Assembly (NCBI RefSeq): GCF_009753715.1
Contig: NZ_WQMS01000006.1
Coordinates: 186,001 to 250,000, forward strand
Length of the DNA stretch: 64,000 nt
From: Sphingomonas horti
Lineage (GTDB): Bacteria > Pseudomonadota > Alphaproteobacteria > Sphingomonadales > Sphingomonadaceae
Reading direction: 5' to 3'
In this document: one piece after another, positions 33,175 through 42,254 of the stretch
How the letters are laid out: the number at the start of each line of letters is the position of its first letter
How positions within the stretch are numbered: position 1 is the first letter of the stretch
Position numbers and translations under genes: made by a program
The notes under the pieces: model-generated
The model's database searches: none
Seen by the model: the letters and a program-made list of their open reading frames with translations, nothing else
What the model was told of the DNA's origin: nothing

Positions 33175-34233
33175 TCAGGCGAAGCGGACCGCGGTCCGTG
33201 CCCGCCGGCGCAGCGCTCCGCCGATCAGGCCGAAGCCGGCGATCATCATCGCCCAGCTCGACGGTTCCGGAACCGCCAGATAGTCCCACAGGATCCGGCT
33301 GGTCGACTTGTGGTAGCCCGGGTTCGACAGGATATCGAGGTTAAGGTCCCAGCCAATCGCGTCGAACAGGGCCAGGTCCTGCGCCGTCACGATGCCTTCC
33401 TGGCACAGCCCGCCGGTGGGATCGAGGATGCCGATCTGCGGCTCCAGCAGCTTGGTGCAGTGCACGCCGTCATGCTGGCGCAGCCCTTCCTGCCAGTGCG
33501 AGGTCTGGAACCCGTCGCTGCCCGGCGAGAAGTCGGAGCGGCCGAACACTTCGGTCGCGCCGCCGTCGATCGAGAAATAGGGATCCTCGCCCCAGGTGAT
33601 GTTCCAGGCGCCGTTCTTGTAGCGGAACATGTCGGTGTTGGACGGGCGCGACGCGTTGGTCGTGGTCTGGCTCACCGCGCTGGTGAAGCCGAGCGCGTGG
33701 CCCATTTCGTGGACGGCCACGCCGATGAAGTCCGACGCAACGCTCTGGAAGCCGTCGCGCGTGTCGAAATCGAACGGACGGGCGCTGTTGAACCGGATCG
33801 TCGCGTCGATCGCAGCCTCGGTGCCCGTATAGATGCCCAGCGCCTTCTGCAGCGCCGTGTTCAGGCTCACATTGGCGTTGGAGAAAGTGGGAAGGTGGTT
33901 GACCGCGATGCCGTCCAGCGTCGTGGTCGCGTCGCCGATGATGGCGGTGCGCCAGACGCCCTGGGCCTTGCTGCCGGACGAGCTGGACGTGGAACCGAGA
34001 GTGTTCGGATCGAACCCCTGGCTGCTGAAGCCGACGCGGAAGTTCAGCGTCACATCGTCCTTCAGCACCGATTCCCAATAGCGGGCGGCCGCGGAAAAGC
34101 CGATGAACGCAGCGGTGCCTTCCTCGACACCGCCAGTGTTGATCAGGTTGATCTTGAGCGCCTGGGCGCCGGTGGCGGTGCCGAGCGCCAGAGCAGCGGC
34201 GGCGGCATAAGCAAACGGACGGTATGATGTCAT
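33175..34233 (-). CDS. PEPxxWA-CTERM exported zinc metalloprotease
   Basis: 352 residues. Signal peptide 1-26; metalloprotease motif AVHEMGHALGF (HExxHxxG, metzincin-like third ligand not obvious); a substrate-type domain with TLNFRVGFSSQGFDPNTLGSTSSSSGSKAQG; four cysteines near the C-terminus; and the tail VPEPSSWAMMIAGFGLIGGALRRR. Matches the 'NF038122 family metalloprotease' proteins annotated in sphingomonads (name from memory). Probably anchored, then released, by exosortase processing. Neighbours are two more PEPxxWA-CTERM genes. Confidence 0.88.
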   Translation of the reverse strand: MTSYRPFAYAAAAALALGTATGAQALKINLINTGGVEEGTAAFIGFSAAARYWESVLKDDVTLNFRVGFSSQGFDPNTLGSTSSSSGSKAQGVWRTAIIGDATTTLDGIAVNHLPTFSNANVSLNTALQKALGIYTGTEAAIDATIRFNSARPFDFDTRDGFQSVASDFIGVAVHEMGHALGFTSAVSQTTTNASRPSNTDMFRYKNGAWNITWGEDPYFSIDGGATEVFGRSDFSPGSDGFQTSHWQEGLRQHDGVHCTKLLEPQIGILDPTGGLCQEGIVTAQDLALFDAIGWDLNLDILSNPGYHKSTSRILWDYLAVPEPSSWAMMIAGFGLIGGALRRRARTAVRFA

Positions 34234-34371
34234 CAGAAACCCCCTGTCAGCGGGCGCGACCCCTGCGCCCGAGAACAGGGTTAACGGAACATTTCACATT
34301 CGCAATCAGCAGCTTCACCACATTTGTTAGGGTTCGGCTGGCGAGTTAAGGCCGGCTTGCGGCAGGGAAGG

Positions 34372-35025
34372 TCAGGCCGCCGCCGGCATCCGCGATTTCC
34401 GGCGCGCGACGGCTCCGAGCAGGCCGAAGCCGCCGAGCATCATCGCCTAGCTCGCCGGTTCCGGAACCGCGGGGGGCGGCGCAGCGGCTTCGATCGCGCC
34501 AAGTCGGACTTGGCGGATATCGTCGACGCCCGAGCCGCTGGTATCGAACGCCACAGCGGTAATCAGGTCGCCGCCGTCGGTGCGGGCCGCGAACCAGTTA
34601 TTGCCGTTGCCCAGGTCGAAGGTGCGCGTCTCGGTGCCGAAGCTGCCGAAGAAGGTGACGGCCACGGTGCCGGTGTCGCCCGCGGCTTTGTGCAGGTCGA
34701 ACTCGACCTCGCCGAACCGTTCGCCGTTGGTCAGAAAAAAGCGCAGCGAGTCGAGCGGGCTGCCGACCGCTTCCACGCGCGCCTGACCGTTGGCGAAGCC
34801 GGCCAGGGTCTCGCCGGCGCCCGACGCCAGGAAGCTGACGCTCGTATTGGTGTTGTTAGTATTGCCGAACACCGTCTGGCCGGTCAGGCCGTCGACGATC
34901 AGCACGTTTTCCGAAGGCTGGACGTTCCCGGCCGAGTTGAAGATCGTAATCGCTGCCGCTGCCGGAGCGGCAAATGCGCACGCGGCTGCGATTGCAATGG
35001 AGGCCAGGACGCGTGAAGCCATCAT
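34372..35025 (-). pseudogene. PEPxxWA-CTERM protein 3, interrupted by TAG at the signature Trp
   Basis: The frame from ATG 35025 gives 192 residues: signal peptide (MMASRVLASIAIAAACAFAAPAAAA), a beta-rich domain (FNSAGNVQPSENVLIVDGLTG, RFFLTNGERFGEVEFDL, RTFDLGNGNNWFAARTDGGD), then AVPEPAS and TAG at 34449-34447. Reading through the stop continues in the same frame as AMMLGGFGLLGAVARRKSR and ends at TGA 34372, which is exactly the missing half of the PEPxxWA-CTERM tail. The TAG occupies the invariant Trp codon, a single TGG-to-TAG change. The product would be secreted without its sorting helix. Either a recent nonsense mutation or an assembly error; the rest of the frame is intact. Confidence 0.85.
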
Positions 35026-35193
35026 ATACCCCTTTCCTTGTGGCCGCCCGGAGGCTCTTCGAGCCCCTCGCCAAGCGACCTGGGCTGGTTAACGCCGCGA
35101 TTCCCAAACGGTTGCACCTCGTGGCGCACAAGGAATGCGAGAGATTCCCGGAGCCATTTGAATGAGCGCGCCGGGATGCTAGGCAGTGCGTCC

Positions 35194-37248
35194 ATGACCA
35201 AGACGCTGATCGCGCTCGCCCTGGGCTCCGCCGCCCTGTTCCCCACCCTCGCTTCAGCCCGCCCGATGACGGCGACCGACCTCGCCACGATGCGCCGGAT
35301 CGGCGCGCCGGCAGTGTCGCCCGACGGCCGCTGGCTGGTCTATCAACTGCGCGAGACCGACCTGGCCGCGAACAAGGGCCGCAATCACCTGTGGCTGCTG
35401 GACCTGAAGGCGAAGAACGCGGAGCCGGTGCGGATCGCCTTCACCGCCGCCGACAAGAGCGAGCACGACCCCGTCTTCTCGGCCGATGGCAAGTGGATCT
35501 ACTATCTCGGCAATGCCGGCGGATCCGACCAGCTTTGGCGGGTGGCCGCGTCCGGCGGCACGCCCGAGCGGCTGACCGATCTTGCGACCGATATCGGCGG
35601 CTTCCTGCTGGCGCCGAGCGGCGACCGCATCGCGATCTGGGGCGATCGCAAGCTCGATTGCGCCGATTATAACTGCGCCGCCGACAAGACCGAGCCCGCG
35701 GCCGGCGGCAGCGGGCGGACCTACGACCAATTGTTCGTGCGTCACTGGGACAGCTGGGCCGAGCCGAACACCCGCTCGCGCATTTTCATCCTGCCGCTCG
35801 TCGACGGTAAGCCGACCGGCGCCGGCGTGCCGGTCGCGACGAAGCTGGTCGGCGACGCGCCGTCCAAGCCGTTCGGCGGCAGCGAGGAGCTGGCCTGGAG
35901 CCCGGACGGCAAGACGCTCTATTTCGCGCTGCGCGAGGCCGGGCGGATCGAGCCGCTTTCGACCAATCTCGACATCTTCGCGGCCGGGCCGAACGGCGAG
36001 CCTGTCAACCTGACCGACGCCAGCGACGCGACCGATACGCTGCCGGCCGTCTCGCCCGACGGCAAATGGCTTGCCTATGCGGCGATGAAGCGGCCCGGAT
36101 ACGAGGCGGACCGGCTCGCGATCATGCTGCGCAACGTCGCGACCGGCGAGACGCGCGAGGTCGCGCCGGCCTGGGACCGCTCGGTCAGCTCGATCGCCTG
36201 GGCATCCGACGGCAAGAGCCTGCTGGTTACGGCCGGCGAAGTGCTGGACGATCCGCTGTTCCGCGTCGATGTCGCCAGCGGCAAGGTCACGCGGCTGACC
36301 GAGGGCGGCACGGTCGGCAACGTCCGGCCGCTCGCCGACGGCTCGATCGTCTACACGCTCAACAGCATCCAGGCGCCCGACGATCTCTACCGCTGGAAAG
36401 GCGGCAAGTCGGTCAAGCTGACGGCGGTCAACGCCGACAAGTTGAAGGATATCGACCCGGTCAGCGTGAAGCGCTTCAGCTTCGCCGGCGCGAACGGCGA
36501 CACCGTCTGGGGCCAGATCGTCAAGACCGAAGGCGCAACCGGCAAGCTGCCGGTCGAGCTGCTGGTCCATGGCGGGCCACAGGGATCATTCGGCAACAGC
36601 TGGTCCTACCGCTGGAACCCGAAGCTGTTTGTCGCGCCGGGTTATGCCGCTGTGACGATCGATTTCCACGGCTCGACCGGCTACGGCCAGGCCTTCACCG
36701 ACAGCATCAACAGGGATTGGGGCGGGAAGCCGCTTCAGGACCTGAAACTCGGCATGGCCGCCGCGGCGAAGGAGGATCCGCAGATCGACACCGCCAACGC
36801 CTGCGCGCTGGGCGGCAGCTATGGCGGCTACATGATGAACTGGATCGAGGGCAATTGGCCCGACGCGTTCAAGTGCATCGTGATGCACGACGGCGTCTTC
36901 GATGCCCGCGCCATGGCCTATGAGACCGAGGAGCTCTGGTTCGACGAATGGGAGCATGGCGGCAAGCCCTATTACGAAGCGCCGCAGGAATATGAGAAGT
37001 GGAACCCGGTGAACTTCGTCGACAAGTGGAAGACGCCGATGCTGGTGATCCACGGCGAGAAGGATTTCCGCATTCCCTACACCCAGGGGCTGGCCGCGTT
37101 CACCGCGCTGCAGCGCCGCGACATCCCGTCGCGGCTGCTGATCTTCCCGGACGAGAATCACTGGGTGCTGAAGCCGCGCAACTCGATCCAGTGGTACACC
37201 GAGGTGTTCGCCTGGCTGGACCGCTGGTTGAAGCCGGAGGCGCAGTAA
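35194..37248 (+). CDS. Exported S9-family (prolyl oligopeptidase/acylaminoacyl-type) peptidase
   Basis: 684 residues. Signal peptide about 1-22, then a seven-bladed propeller with repeated SPDGRWLVY / SADGKWIYYLG / SPDGKTLYFAL signatures, and an alpha/beta hydrolase with nucleophile motif CALGGSYGGYMMNW, acid VIHGEKDFRIPYTQG and His in FPDENHWV. Start ATG 35194 puts the signal peptide first; ATG 35176 is possible. A periplasmic exopeptidase or oligopeptidase; convergent with kup with one base between the stops. Confidence 0.92.
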   Translation: MTKTLIALALGSAALFPTLASARPMTATDLATMRRIGAPAVSPDGRWLVYQLRETDLAANKGRNHLWLLDLKAKNAEPVRIAFTAADKSEHDPVFSADGKWIYYLGNAGGSDQLWRVAASGGTPERLTDLATDIGGFLLAPSGDRIAIWGDRKLDCADYNCAADKTEPAAGGSGRTYDQLFVRHWDSWAEPNTRSRIFILPLVDGKPTGAGVPVATKLVGDAPSKPFGGSEELAWSPDGKTLYFALREAGRIEPLSTNLDIFAAGPNGEPVNLTDASDATDTLPAVSPDGKWLAYAAMKRPGYEADRLAIMLRNVATGETREVAPAWDRSVSSIAWASDGKSLLVTAGEVLDDPLFRVDVASGKVTRLTEGGTVGNVRPLADGSIVYTLNSIQAPDDLYRWKGGKSVKLTAVNADKLKDIDPVSVKRFSFAGANGDTVWGQIVKTEGATGKLPVELLVHGGPQGSFGNSWSYRWNPKLFVAPGYAAVTIDFHGSTGYGQAFTDSINRDWGGKPLQDLKLGMAAAAKEDPQIDTANACALGGSYGGYMMNWIEGNWPDAFKCIVMHDGVFDARAMAYETEELWFDEWEHGGKPYYEAPQEYEKWNPVNFVDKWKTPMLVIHGEKDFRIPYTQGLAAFTALQRRDIPSRLLIFPDENHWVLKPRNSIQWYTEVFAWLDRWLKPEAQ

Positions 37249-37249
37249 G

Positions 37250-39148
37250 TCAGATCTGCACCTGCGAGCCGAGCTCCACCACTCGGTTCGCAGGCAGCCT
37301 GAAGAACTCCATCGCGGTCGCGGAATTGCGGACCATCCAGCCGAACAATTTCTCCCGCCACAGCGCCATGCCCGGGCGGCCGCCGGCGATCACGGTCTGG
37401 CGCGAGATGAAATAGCTGGTGCTCATCGGCGGCAGCGGGCCCAGCCTCGCCTTCGCGGAGGCGAGGGCGACAGGAATGTCCGGGTCCTCGCTGAACCCGT
37501 AGCGGAGCAGGACGCGCCGCAGTCCGCCGCCGAGATCTTCGACCGAGACGCGGTTCTCGCTCTTGACCCTGGGCACGTTCAGAAATGAGACCGTCAGCAG
37601 GATAACCTGCTCGTGCAGCACCTGGTTGTGCTTCAGATTGTGCAGCAGCGAAGGCGGGATGCCCTCGGGCTGCGCGGTGAGGTAAATGGCGGTGCCGCGC
37701 ACCCGGTGAATGTCCTGGGCGACCGACTGGACGAACACGTCAACCGGCATGTTTCCTTCGGCCAGGCGGCGGCGCACCAGCGCGCGGCCTTTCGCCCAGG
37801 TGGTCAGCATCGTGAAGGCGATCGCGGCGACCAGCAGCGGGAACCAGCCGCCGTCCGCGAATTTGGTCAGGTTGGAGGCGAAATAGACGCCGTCCACCGT
37901 CGCCAGCACCGCGATCAGCGCGAACGCGAGCGGCTTCGGCCAATGCCAGAGGCGGGTCAGCACCACTGCCAGCATGACGGTGGTGATCAACATCGTGCCC
38001 GTCACTGCGATACCGTAAGCGGAGGCAAGATTGGTCGACGTCTTGAACGCCAGCACCAGCAGCACGACCGTGACCAGCAGCGACCAGTTGACCAGCGGCA
38101 GGTAGATCTGCCCCTCCGCCCGTTCGCTCGTGTGCAGCACGTTCAGCCGCGGGAACAAGCCGAGCTGGACCGCCTGGCGCATCACCGAGAAGGCGCCGGT
38201 GATCACCGCCTGGCTGGCGATGATCGTGGCCAGTGTCGCAAGCACGATCATCGCTGGCCGCCAGGCATCCGGGGCAAGCAGGTAGAAGGGGTTTTCGATC
38301 GATTGCGGGCTGCCGAGCAGCAGCGCGCCCTGGCCCAGATAGTTGAGCATCAGCGTGGGAAAGGCGACCAGCAGCCAGGCGAGCCGGATCGGCCCCCGGC
38401 CGAAGTGGCTCATATCGGCATACAGCGTCTCGGCACCCGTCACCGCCAGCACGATCGAGCCGAGGGCGAGGAACGCCGTCGCCGGATCGGCCGCGATGAA
38501 GCGGGCGCCATAGGTCGGCGACAGCGACGCCAGGATTCGCGGCTCGCGCAGGATCGCGCCGATGCCGAGCAGCGCGAGCGTCACGAAATAGACGAGCATG
38601 ACCGGGCCGAAGATCGCGCCGACCCGCTCGGTGCCATGGCTCTGGATCGAGAACAGTCCGACCAGGATCGCGACCGCGACCGGAAGTACGAAACGCGCGA
38701 AGTCGGGATTGAGCACCTCCAGGCCTTCGACCGCCGACAGGACGGACACCGCCGGCGTGATCATCGCATCGCCGAAGAACAGCGCGGTCGCGAATACGCC
38801 CAGGATCGTCAGGCCCGCGGTCCAGCGGCCCGGCCCGGAATGGCGCGAGATCAGCGCGAGCAGCGACAGGCTACCGCCTTCGCCCTTGTTGTCCGCGCGC
38901 ATCATGATGGTCACATATTTGAAGGTGACGATCAGCAGCATCGTCCAGAAGATGACGCTGATCACACCCATCACCCGCATCGGTTCGACCGCCATCTGGT
39001 GGTGGCCGGCGAACGTCTCGTGCAGCGCATAGAGCGGGCTGGTGCCGATGTCGCCGAACACGACGCCCAGCGCGCCGAGGGCGAGCCACGCGGTGCTTTG
39101 GCGGGAATGAATTGCGTCAGAAAGCTCCGAAACAGCGGCGTCGGCCAT
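37250..39148 (-). CDS. kup: Potassium uptake transporter Kup
   Basis: 632 residues, twelve membrane segments and a soluble C-terminus. Family signatures: LALGALGVVFGDIGTSPLYAL, DNKGEGGSLSLLALI, FFGDAMITPAVSVLSAVEGLEV, GSIVLAVTGAETLYADMSHFGRGPI, ASQAVITGAFSVMRQAVQLGLFPRL. Proton-coupled K+ uptake in the inner membrane. The frame is open far upstream, but ATG 39148 (MADAAVSELSD) fits the family. Divergent from the dedA gene. Confidence 0.94.
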   Translation of the reverse strand: MADAAVSELSDAIHSRQSTAWLALGALGVVFGDIGTSPLYALHETFAGHHQMAVEPMRVMGVISVIFWTMLLIVTFKYVTIMMRADNKGEGGSLSLLALISRHSGPGRWTAGLTILGVFATALFFGDAMITPAVSVLSAVEGLEVLNPDFARFVLPVAVAILVGLFSIQSHGTERVGAIFGPVMLVYFVTLALLGIGAILREPRILASLSPTYGARFIAADPATAFLALGSIVLAVTGAETLYADMSHFGRGPIRLAWLLVAFPTLMLNYLGQGALLLGSPQSIENPFYLLAPDAWRPAMIVLATLATIIASQAVITGAFSVMRQAVQLGLFPRLNVLHTSERAEGQIYLPLVNWSLLVTVVLLVLAFKTSTNLASAYGIAVTGTMLITTVMLAVVLTRLWHWPKPLAFALIAVLATVDGVYFASNLTKFADGGWFPLLVAAIAFTMLTTWAKGRALVRRRLAEGNMPVDVFVQSVAQDIHRVRGTAIYLTAQPEGIPPSLLHNLKHNQVLHEQVILLTVSFLNVPRVKSENRVSVEDLGGGLRRVLLRYGFSEDPDIPVALASAKARLGPLPPMSTSYFISRQTVIAGGRPGMALWREKLFGWMVRNSATAMEFFRLPANRVVELGSQVQI

Positions 39149-39286
39149 CGATCTGCGACTCGGATTCAAAAGACGGCGCGCTCTGCGCCCGATCCAGAGC
39201 TGCTTCAAGCCCGAAACGATCCGCCCTTTTTTTGACCCTTCGACAAGACCTTTGCGACCGGCTAGGGGCGGCCGCGAGCGGAGCCC

Positions 39287-39919
39287 ATGACAGTCATTCA
39301 CACCATCATCGCCGCGATGGCGGCGTTCATCATCGCAGTCATTTCCGCCGGCGGCTATCTCGGCATCGTCATCCTGATGGCGATCGAGAGCGCCTGCATC
39401 CCGCTCCCGTCGGAGATCATCATGCCGTTCGGCGGCTATCTGGTCTCGACCGGCGAGCTGAACCTTTACCTGGTCGCGACCGCGGGCGCGATCGGCTGCA
39501 ATGTCGGCTCGATCCCGGCCTATGAGCTCGGCAAGCGGGGCGGCCGCGCCGCGATCCTGCGCTGGGGCAAATATGTGCTGCTCGACGCGCACGACCTGGA
39601 GTTGTCGGAGCGGTTCTTCGCGCGCTTCGGCAGCATCGCGGTGCTGATCGCGCGGATGCTGCCGGTGGTGCGCTCGTTCATCGCGCTGCCCGCCGGCGTC
39701 GCCGCGATGCCGCTGGGGCGCTTCCACCTCTACACTTTCGTCGGCTCCTGGCCGTTCTGCTTCGGCCTGGCATGGATCGGGATGAAGCTGGGCGAGGCGT
39801 GGGACAGCGACCCGCGGCTGAAGGACTGGTTCCACCGGGCCGATGCCGTGATCGTCGCTGTCGGGCTGGTCGCGGTCGGCTGGTTCCTCTGGACCCGCTG
39901 GAAGCGTCGGGTGCGCTGA
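39287..39919 (+). CDS. DedA-family membrane protein
   Basis: 210 residues. GGYLGIVILMAIESACIPLPSEIIMPFGGYLV, GAIGCNVGSIPAYELGKRGGR, FFARFGSIAVLIARMLPVVRSFIALPAGVAAMPLGRFHLYTFVGSWPFCF are the DedA core, a family linked to lipid-carrier (undecaprenyl phosphate) flipping and membrane homeostasis. Ends in a basic tail WTRWKRRVR. Upstream is kup on the other strand. Confidence 0.92.
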   Translation: MTVIHTIIAAMAAFIIAVISAGGYLGIVILMAIESACIPLPSEIIMPFGGYLVSTGELNLYLVATAGAIGCNVGSIPAYELGKRGGRAAILRWGKYVLLDAHDLELSERFFARFGSIAVLIARMLPVVRSFIALPAGVAAMPLGRFHLYTFVGSWPFCFGLAWIGMKLGEAWDSDPRLKDWFHRADAVIVAVGLVAVGWFLWTRWKRRVR

Positions 39920-39922
39920 ACG

Positions 39923-39948
39923 GGAACCGCCGCCCCCTCCGGCGCGTG
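39923..39948 (+). promoter_or_regulatory. Possible EcfG-type promoter (one mismatch)
   Basis: GGAAC, 17 bp, CGTG: one mismatch from GGAAC-N16/17-CGTT. It begins 4 bp after the dedA stop and lies 23 bp before the start of the small acidic gene. Confidence 0.35.
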
Positions 39949-39970
39949 AATACCGCCGAGGAGAAGCGAG

Positions 39971-40144
39971 ATGGATCGCGAACGCCACGAAGACGATGAG
40001 AACGAGGCCCTGAACGCGGTCGGCGCGGCCGGGCAGAGCACCGATCCGAACGTCGCCGAGCCGGTCAGCGGCATGCCCGCCGGCGGCCCGCACGATCTGG
40101 GCGAAAAAGCGTCCCGAAAGCAGGACGCGACCGGTCAGGCCTAG
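39971..40144 (+). CDS. Small acidic hydrophilic protein
   Basis: 57 residues, MDRERHEDDENEALNAVGAA at the start, ending KASRKQDATGQA; no hydrophobic stretch. GAGGAGA six bases before ATG 39971 is a strong ribosome site, which is the main support for a real gene. Its stop codon is interlocked with that of the convergent arsC gene in CTAG. A possible stress promoter precedes it. Family not recognised. Confidence 0.6.
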   Translation: MDRERHEDDENEALNAVGAAGQSTDPNVAEPVSGMPAGGPHDLGEKASRKQDATGQA

Positions 40145-40479
40145 AGGATTTCCCGCACCTTCTCGGCGGGGCGGCAGAGGCGGGCGCCTTTTTCGGTCTC
40201 CGCCAGCGGGCGTTCGATCAGGATCGGATTCGCCACCATCGCGTCCAGGACAGCGTCGTCGCTCGCGCCGGCGAGTGCCGCTGCCGCTTCTTCCTTCGTG
40301 CGCAGGCCCTGGCGCGGGCTGATGCCGGCGCGGGCGTAGAGGCGGGCGAGCTCGTCGCGGCTGGGCGGCGCCTTCAGATAGTCGATCACGGTCAGCGCGA
40401 TGCCCGGTTCGGCCTCGAGCATCGCCAGCGTGTTGCGCGAGGTGCCGCAGCGCGGGTTGTGCAGGATGGTCGCTTTCAT
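40141..40479 (-). CDS. arsC: Arsenate reductase (glutaredoxin-coupled type)
   Basis: 112 residues. Nucleophile Cys11 in ILHNPRCGTSRNTLAML, then DYLKAPPSRDEL, GLRTKEEA and NPILIERPLAETEKGARLCRP with the conserved Arg residues that hold arsenate. Start ATG 40479 is fixed by the Cys position. Not in an ars operon: no arsR, arsB or acr3 is near, so it may be one of the housekeeping ArsC/Spx-like proteins. Confidence 0.92.
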   Translation of the reverse strand: MKATILHNPRCGTSRNTLAMLEAEPGIALTVIDYLKAPPSRDELARLYARAGISPRQGLRTKEEAAAALAGASDDAVLDAMVANPILIERPLAETEKGARLCRPAEKVREIL

Positions 40480-40510
40480 GCGCCCCCGATCAGCACAATC
40501 GGCCCGGCTT

Positions 40511-40535
40511 GGAAAGAGATGGATCATGTCGCGTT
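40511..40535 (+). promoter_or_regulatory. Possible EcfG-type promoter (one mismatch)
   Basis: GGAAA, 16 bp, CGTT: one mismatch in the -35 element. It lies 30 bp before the start of the PAS histidine kinase. Confidence 0.3.
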
Positions 40536-40564
40536 CCGTTTCGTTCACGAATCGGAGGTGGAGC

Positions 40565-41758
40565 ATGATCGCCGATCCTGCCGACGACACGCATGTTGCC
40601 GCTGAAATCGCGGAGCGGACCGCCGAGCTGGAACAGGCGCAGGCGCAGCTGCGCGAGAGCGAGGAGCTTTACCGCCACGTCGTCGAGCTGAGCAGCCTCA
40701 TCCCCTGGACGGCAGACGGACGCGGGCAGCTCCTGGCGGTCGGAGAGCGTTTCCGCGACTGGACGGGCGCCGCGCCGCGCGAGGCTCTGGGCAACGGCTG
40801 GCTCGATTTCGTGCATCCGCAAGAGGTCGAGCGCCTGCACGAAGCCTGGATGCAGGCGGTGTGGAGCGGCCGCCGCTTCGAGCGCGAGTGGCGGATGCGC
40901 GATGCCGAAGGCGGGTATCGCTGGTGCCACGCCCGCGCCTCGAAGCGCGAGGATCAGGCCGCGGGCAAGGTCGTGTGGTACGGCACGCTCGAGGACGTGC
41001 AGGAGCGCCATGACGCGGAGGAAGCCTATCGCCGCGCCCAGGCCGATCTCGCCCGGGTGTCGCGGCTCAGCGCGATGGGCGTGATGGCGTCGGCGATCGC
41101 GCATGACATCAACCAGCCGTTGACTGCGATCGCGCAATATGTCCGCGGGTGCAAACGGCTGCTGGACCGGATCGACGGCGCCGGCAAGCCGGACCTGGCG
41201 CGCGGCCTTGAGGAGGCGGACCAGAACACGGTGCGCGCGTCGGAGATCGTCCGCCGCGTCCGCGAATTCGTGACGCGCGGGACGATCGAAACAAGGCGCG
41301 AGAACCTGCACGCGCTGATCGACGAGGCGTGCGGGTTCGCCATGAACGATCCGGCGGCCGCCGGTGTGACTTGTCGTGTCCAGGCGGAGGGAGAGTGTTT
41401 CGTCTTTGCGGACCGCATCCAGATTCGCCAGGTGCTGATCAACCTGATCCGCAATGCGGTCGCGGCGATGGAGGATTTGCCCCGGCGCATCATCACGGTC
41501 GGTGCCTCGCCCGGCGCGCCCGGCTATTGCGAAGTGTCGGTCAGCGACACCGGTCCCGGGATTCCACCGGAGGCGGTGCCGCGGCTCTTCGAGACGCTCT
41601 ACACCACGCGTCCGAACGGAATGGGGGTCGGCCTGCCGATCTGCCGCATGATCGTCGAGGCGCATGGCGGCTCGATCTGGACCGACACGGACGCGGGGCC
41701 GGGCGCGACGATGCGCTTCACCCTGCCGACGGCGCGAGCTCCTGAAGCAGCCGGATAA
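40565..41758 (+). CDS. PAS-domain sensor histidine kinase (FixL-like)
   Basis: 397 residues, no membrane segment. A coiled N-terminus (AEIAERTAELEQAQAQLRESEELYRHV) leads into one PAS domain (about 33-150, ending WYGTLEDVQERHDAEEAYR). Then the dimerisation domain with phosphoacceptor His180 (ASAIAHDINQPLTAIAQYVRGC) and the ATPase with N-box LINLIRNAVAAMED, G1 VSDTGPGIPPEAVPRLFETLYTT and G2 GMGVGLPICRMIVEAHGG. HDINQPL is the FixL/NtrB-type box. The heme-binding His of true FixL is not evident. AGGTGGAG precedes ATG 40565. Likely partner is the FixJ-like regulator at 42327. Confidence 0.92.
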   Translation: MIADPADDTHVAAEIAERTAELEQAQAQLRESEELYRHVVELSSLIPWTADGRGQLLAVGERFRDWTGAAPREALGNGWLDFVHPQEVERLHEAWMQAVWSGRRFEREWRMRDAEGGYRWCHARASKREDQAAGKVVWYGTLEDVQERHDAEEAYRRAQADLARVSRLSAMGVMASAIAHDINQPLTAIAQYVRGCKRLLDRIDGAGKPDLARGLEEADQNTVRASEIVRRVREFVTRGTIETRRENLHALIDEACGFAMNDPAAAGVTCRVQAEGECFVFADRIQIRQVLINLIRNAVAAMEDLPRRIITVGASPGAPGYCEVSVSDTGPGIPPEAVPRLFETLYTTRPNGMGVGLPICRMIVEAHGGSIWTDTDAGPGATMRFTLPTARAPEAAG

Positions 41759-42125
41759 GGTTGCGAAGCGGATATTCGTCCGCATGGCCATGCGCTGCCA
41801 GCGCCCGCTCGACAATGCCGGCGGCAAAGGTGGAATGGCCATAGACGAGCGACCAGTGCGAGAACCGGCGCGCCGATGCGGCCCGCTGGTCGAGGATGAC
41901 GATGTCGCCATGGCGCGGATCGCGCGCGATGCTCGCCATGATGGCCAGCACCGCGTCCTTCTCGCCTTCCAGCAGCTGCGCGAACCTGGCGCCGGTGTAG
42001 AGCAGCGCGCCGGTGACGCCGGTCGCCGCATTGCGCGCGGTCGCGACCTCGATAATCGCTTCGATGCCGGCTCCGGCATAGTCGGGCGTCAGCAGGCATT
42101 TGGAGACATAGACAAGCGAATACAC
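41718..42125 (-). CDS. BLUF-domain blue-light photoreceptor protein
   Basis: 135 residues, almost only a BLUF domain. The flavin-site residues are present: Tyr6 in MYSLVYVSK, Asn32 in ARNAATGVTGALLYTG and Gln50 in ARFAQLLEGEKDAV; HWSLVYG supplies the switching Trp region. A short C-terminal helix follows (NLIRLLQELAPSAG), with no output domain, so it must act on a partner protein. It is inserted on the opposite strand between a PAS histidine kinase (3' ends overlap by 41 bp) and a FixJ-like regulator. Confidence 0.93.
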   Translation of the reverse strand: MYSLVYVSKCLLTPDYAGAGIEAIIEVATARNAATGVTGALLYTGARFAQLLEGEKDAVLAIMASIARDPRHGDIVILDQRAASARRFSHWSLVYGHSTFAAGIVERALAAHGHADEYPLRNLIRLLQELAPSAG

Positions 42126-42254
42126 GCGCGATCCTTCGTTGAAACCGGAGGCTGCGCGCTACGGGGCGGCGGATAAGCGTTTCGCAAATACCGGCCCCGT
42201 AGAGCTACGGCACAACGCGCCGCGCGTCGATTTGCTCACCGGAGCTGCAGCTAA

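Noticed and set aside
40141-40479. Arsenic resistance island
   Set aside because: Only arsC is present; no arsR, arsB/acr3 or arsH lies nearby, so the gene alone is not evidence for a resistance locus.
42158-42203. GCTACGGGGC and GCCCCGTAG as a FixJ-type binding site
   Set aside because: Arms match well but the spacer is 26 bp and no second site supports it. A GC-rich inverted repeat like this is expected by chance.
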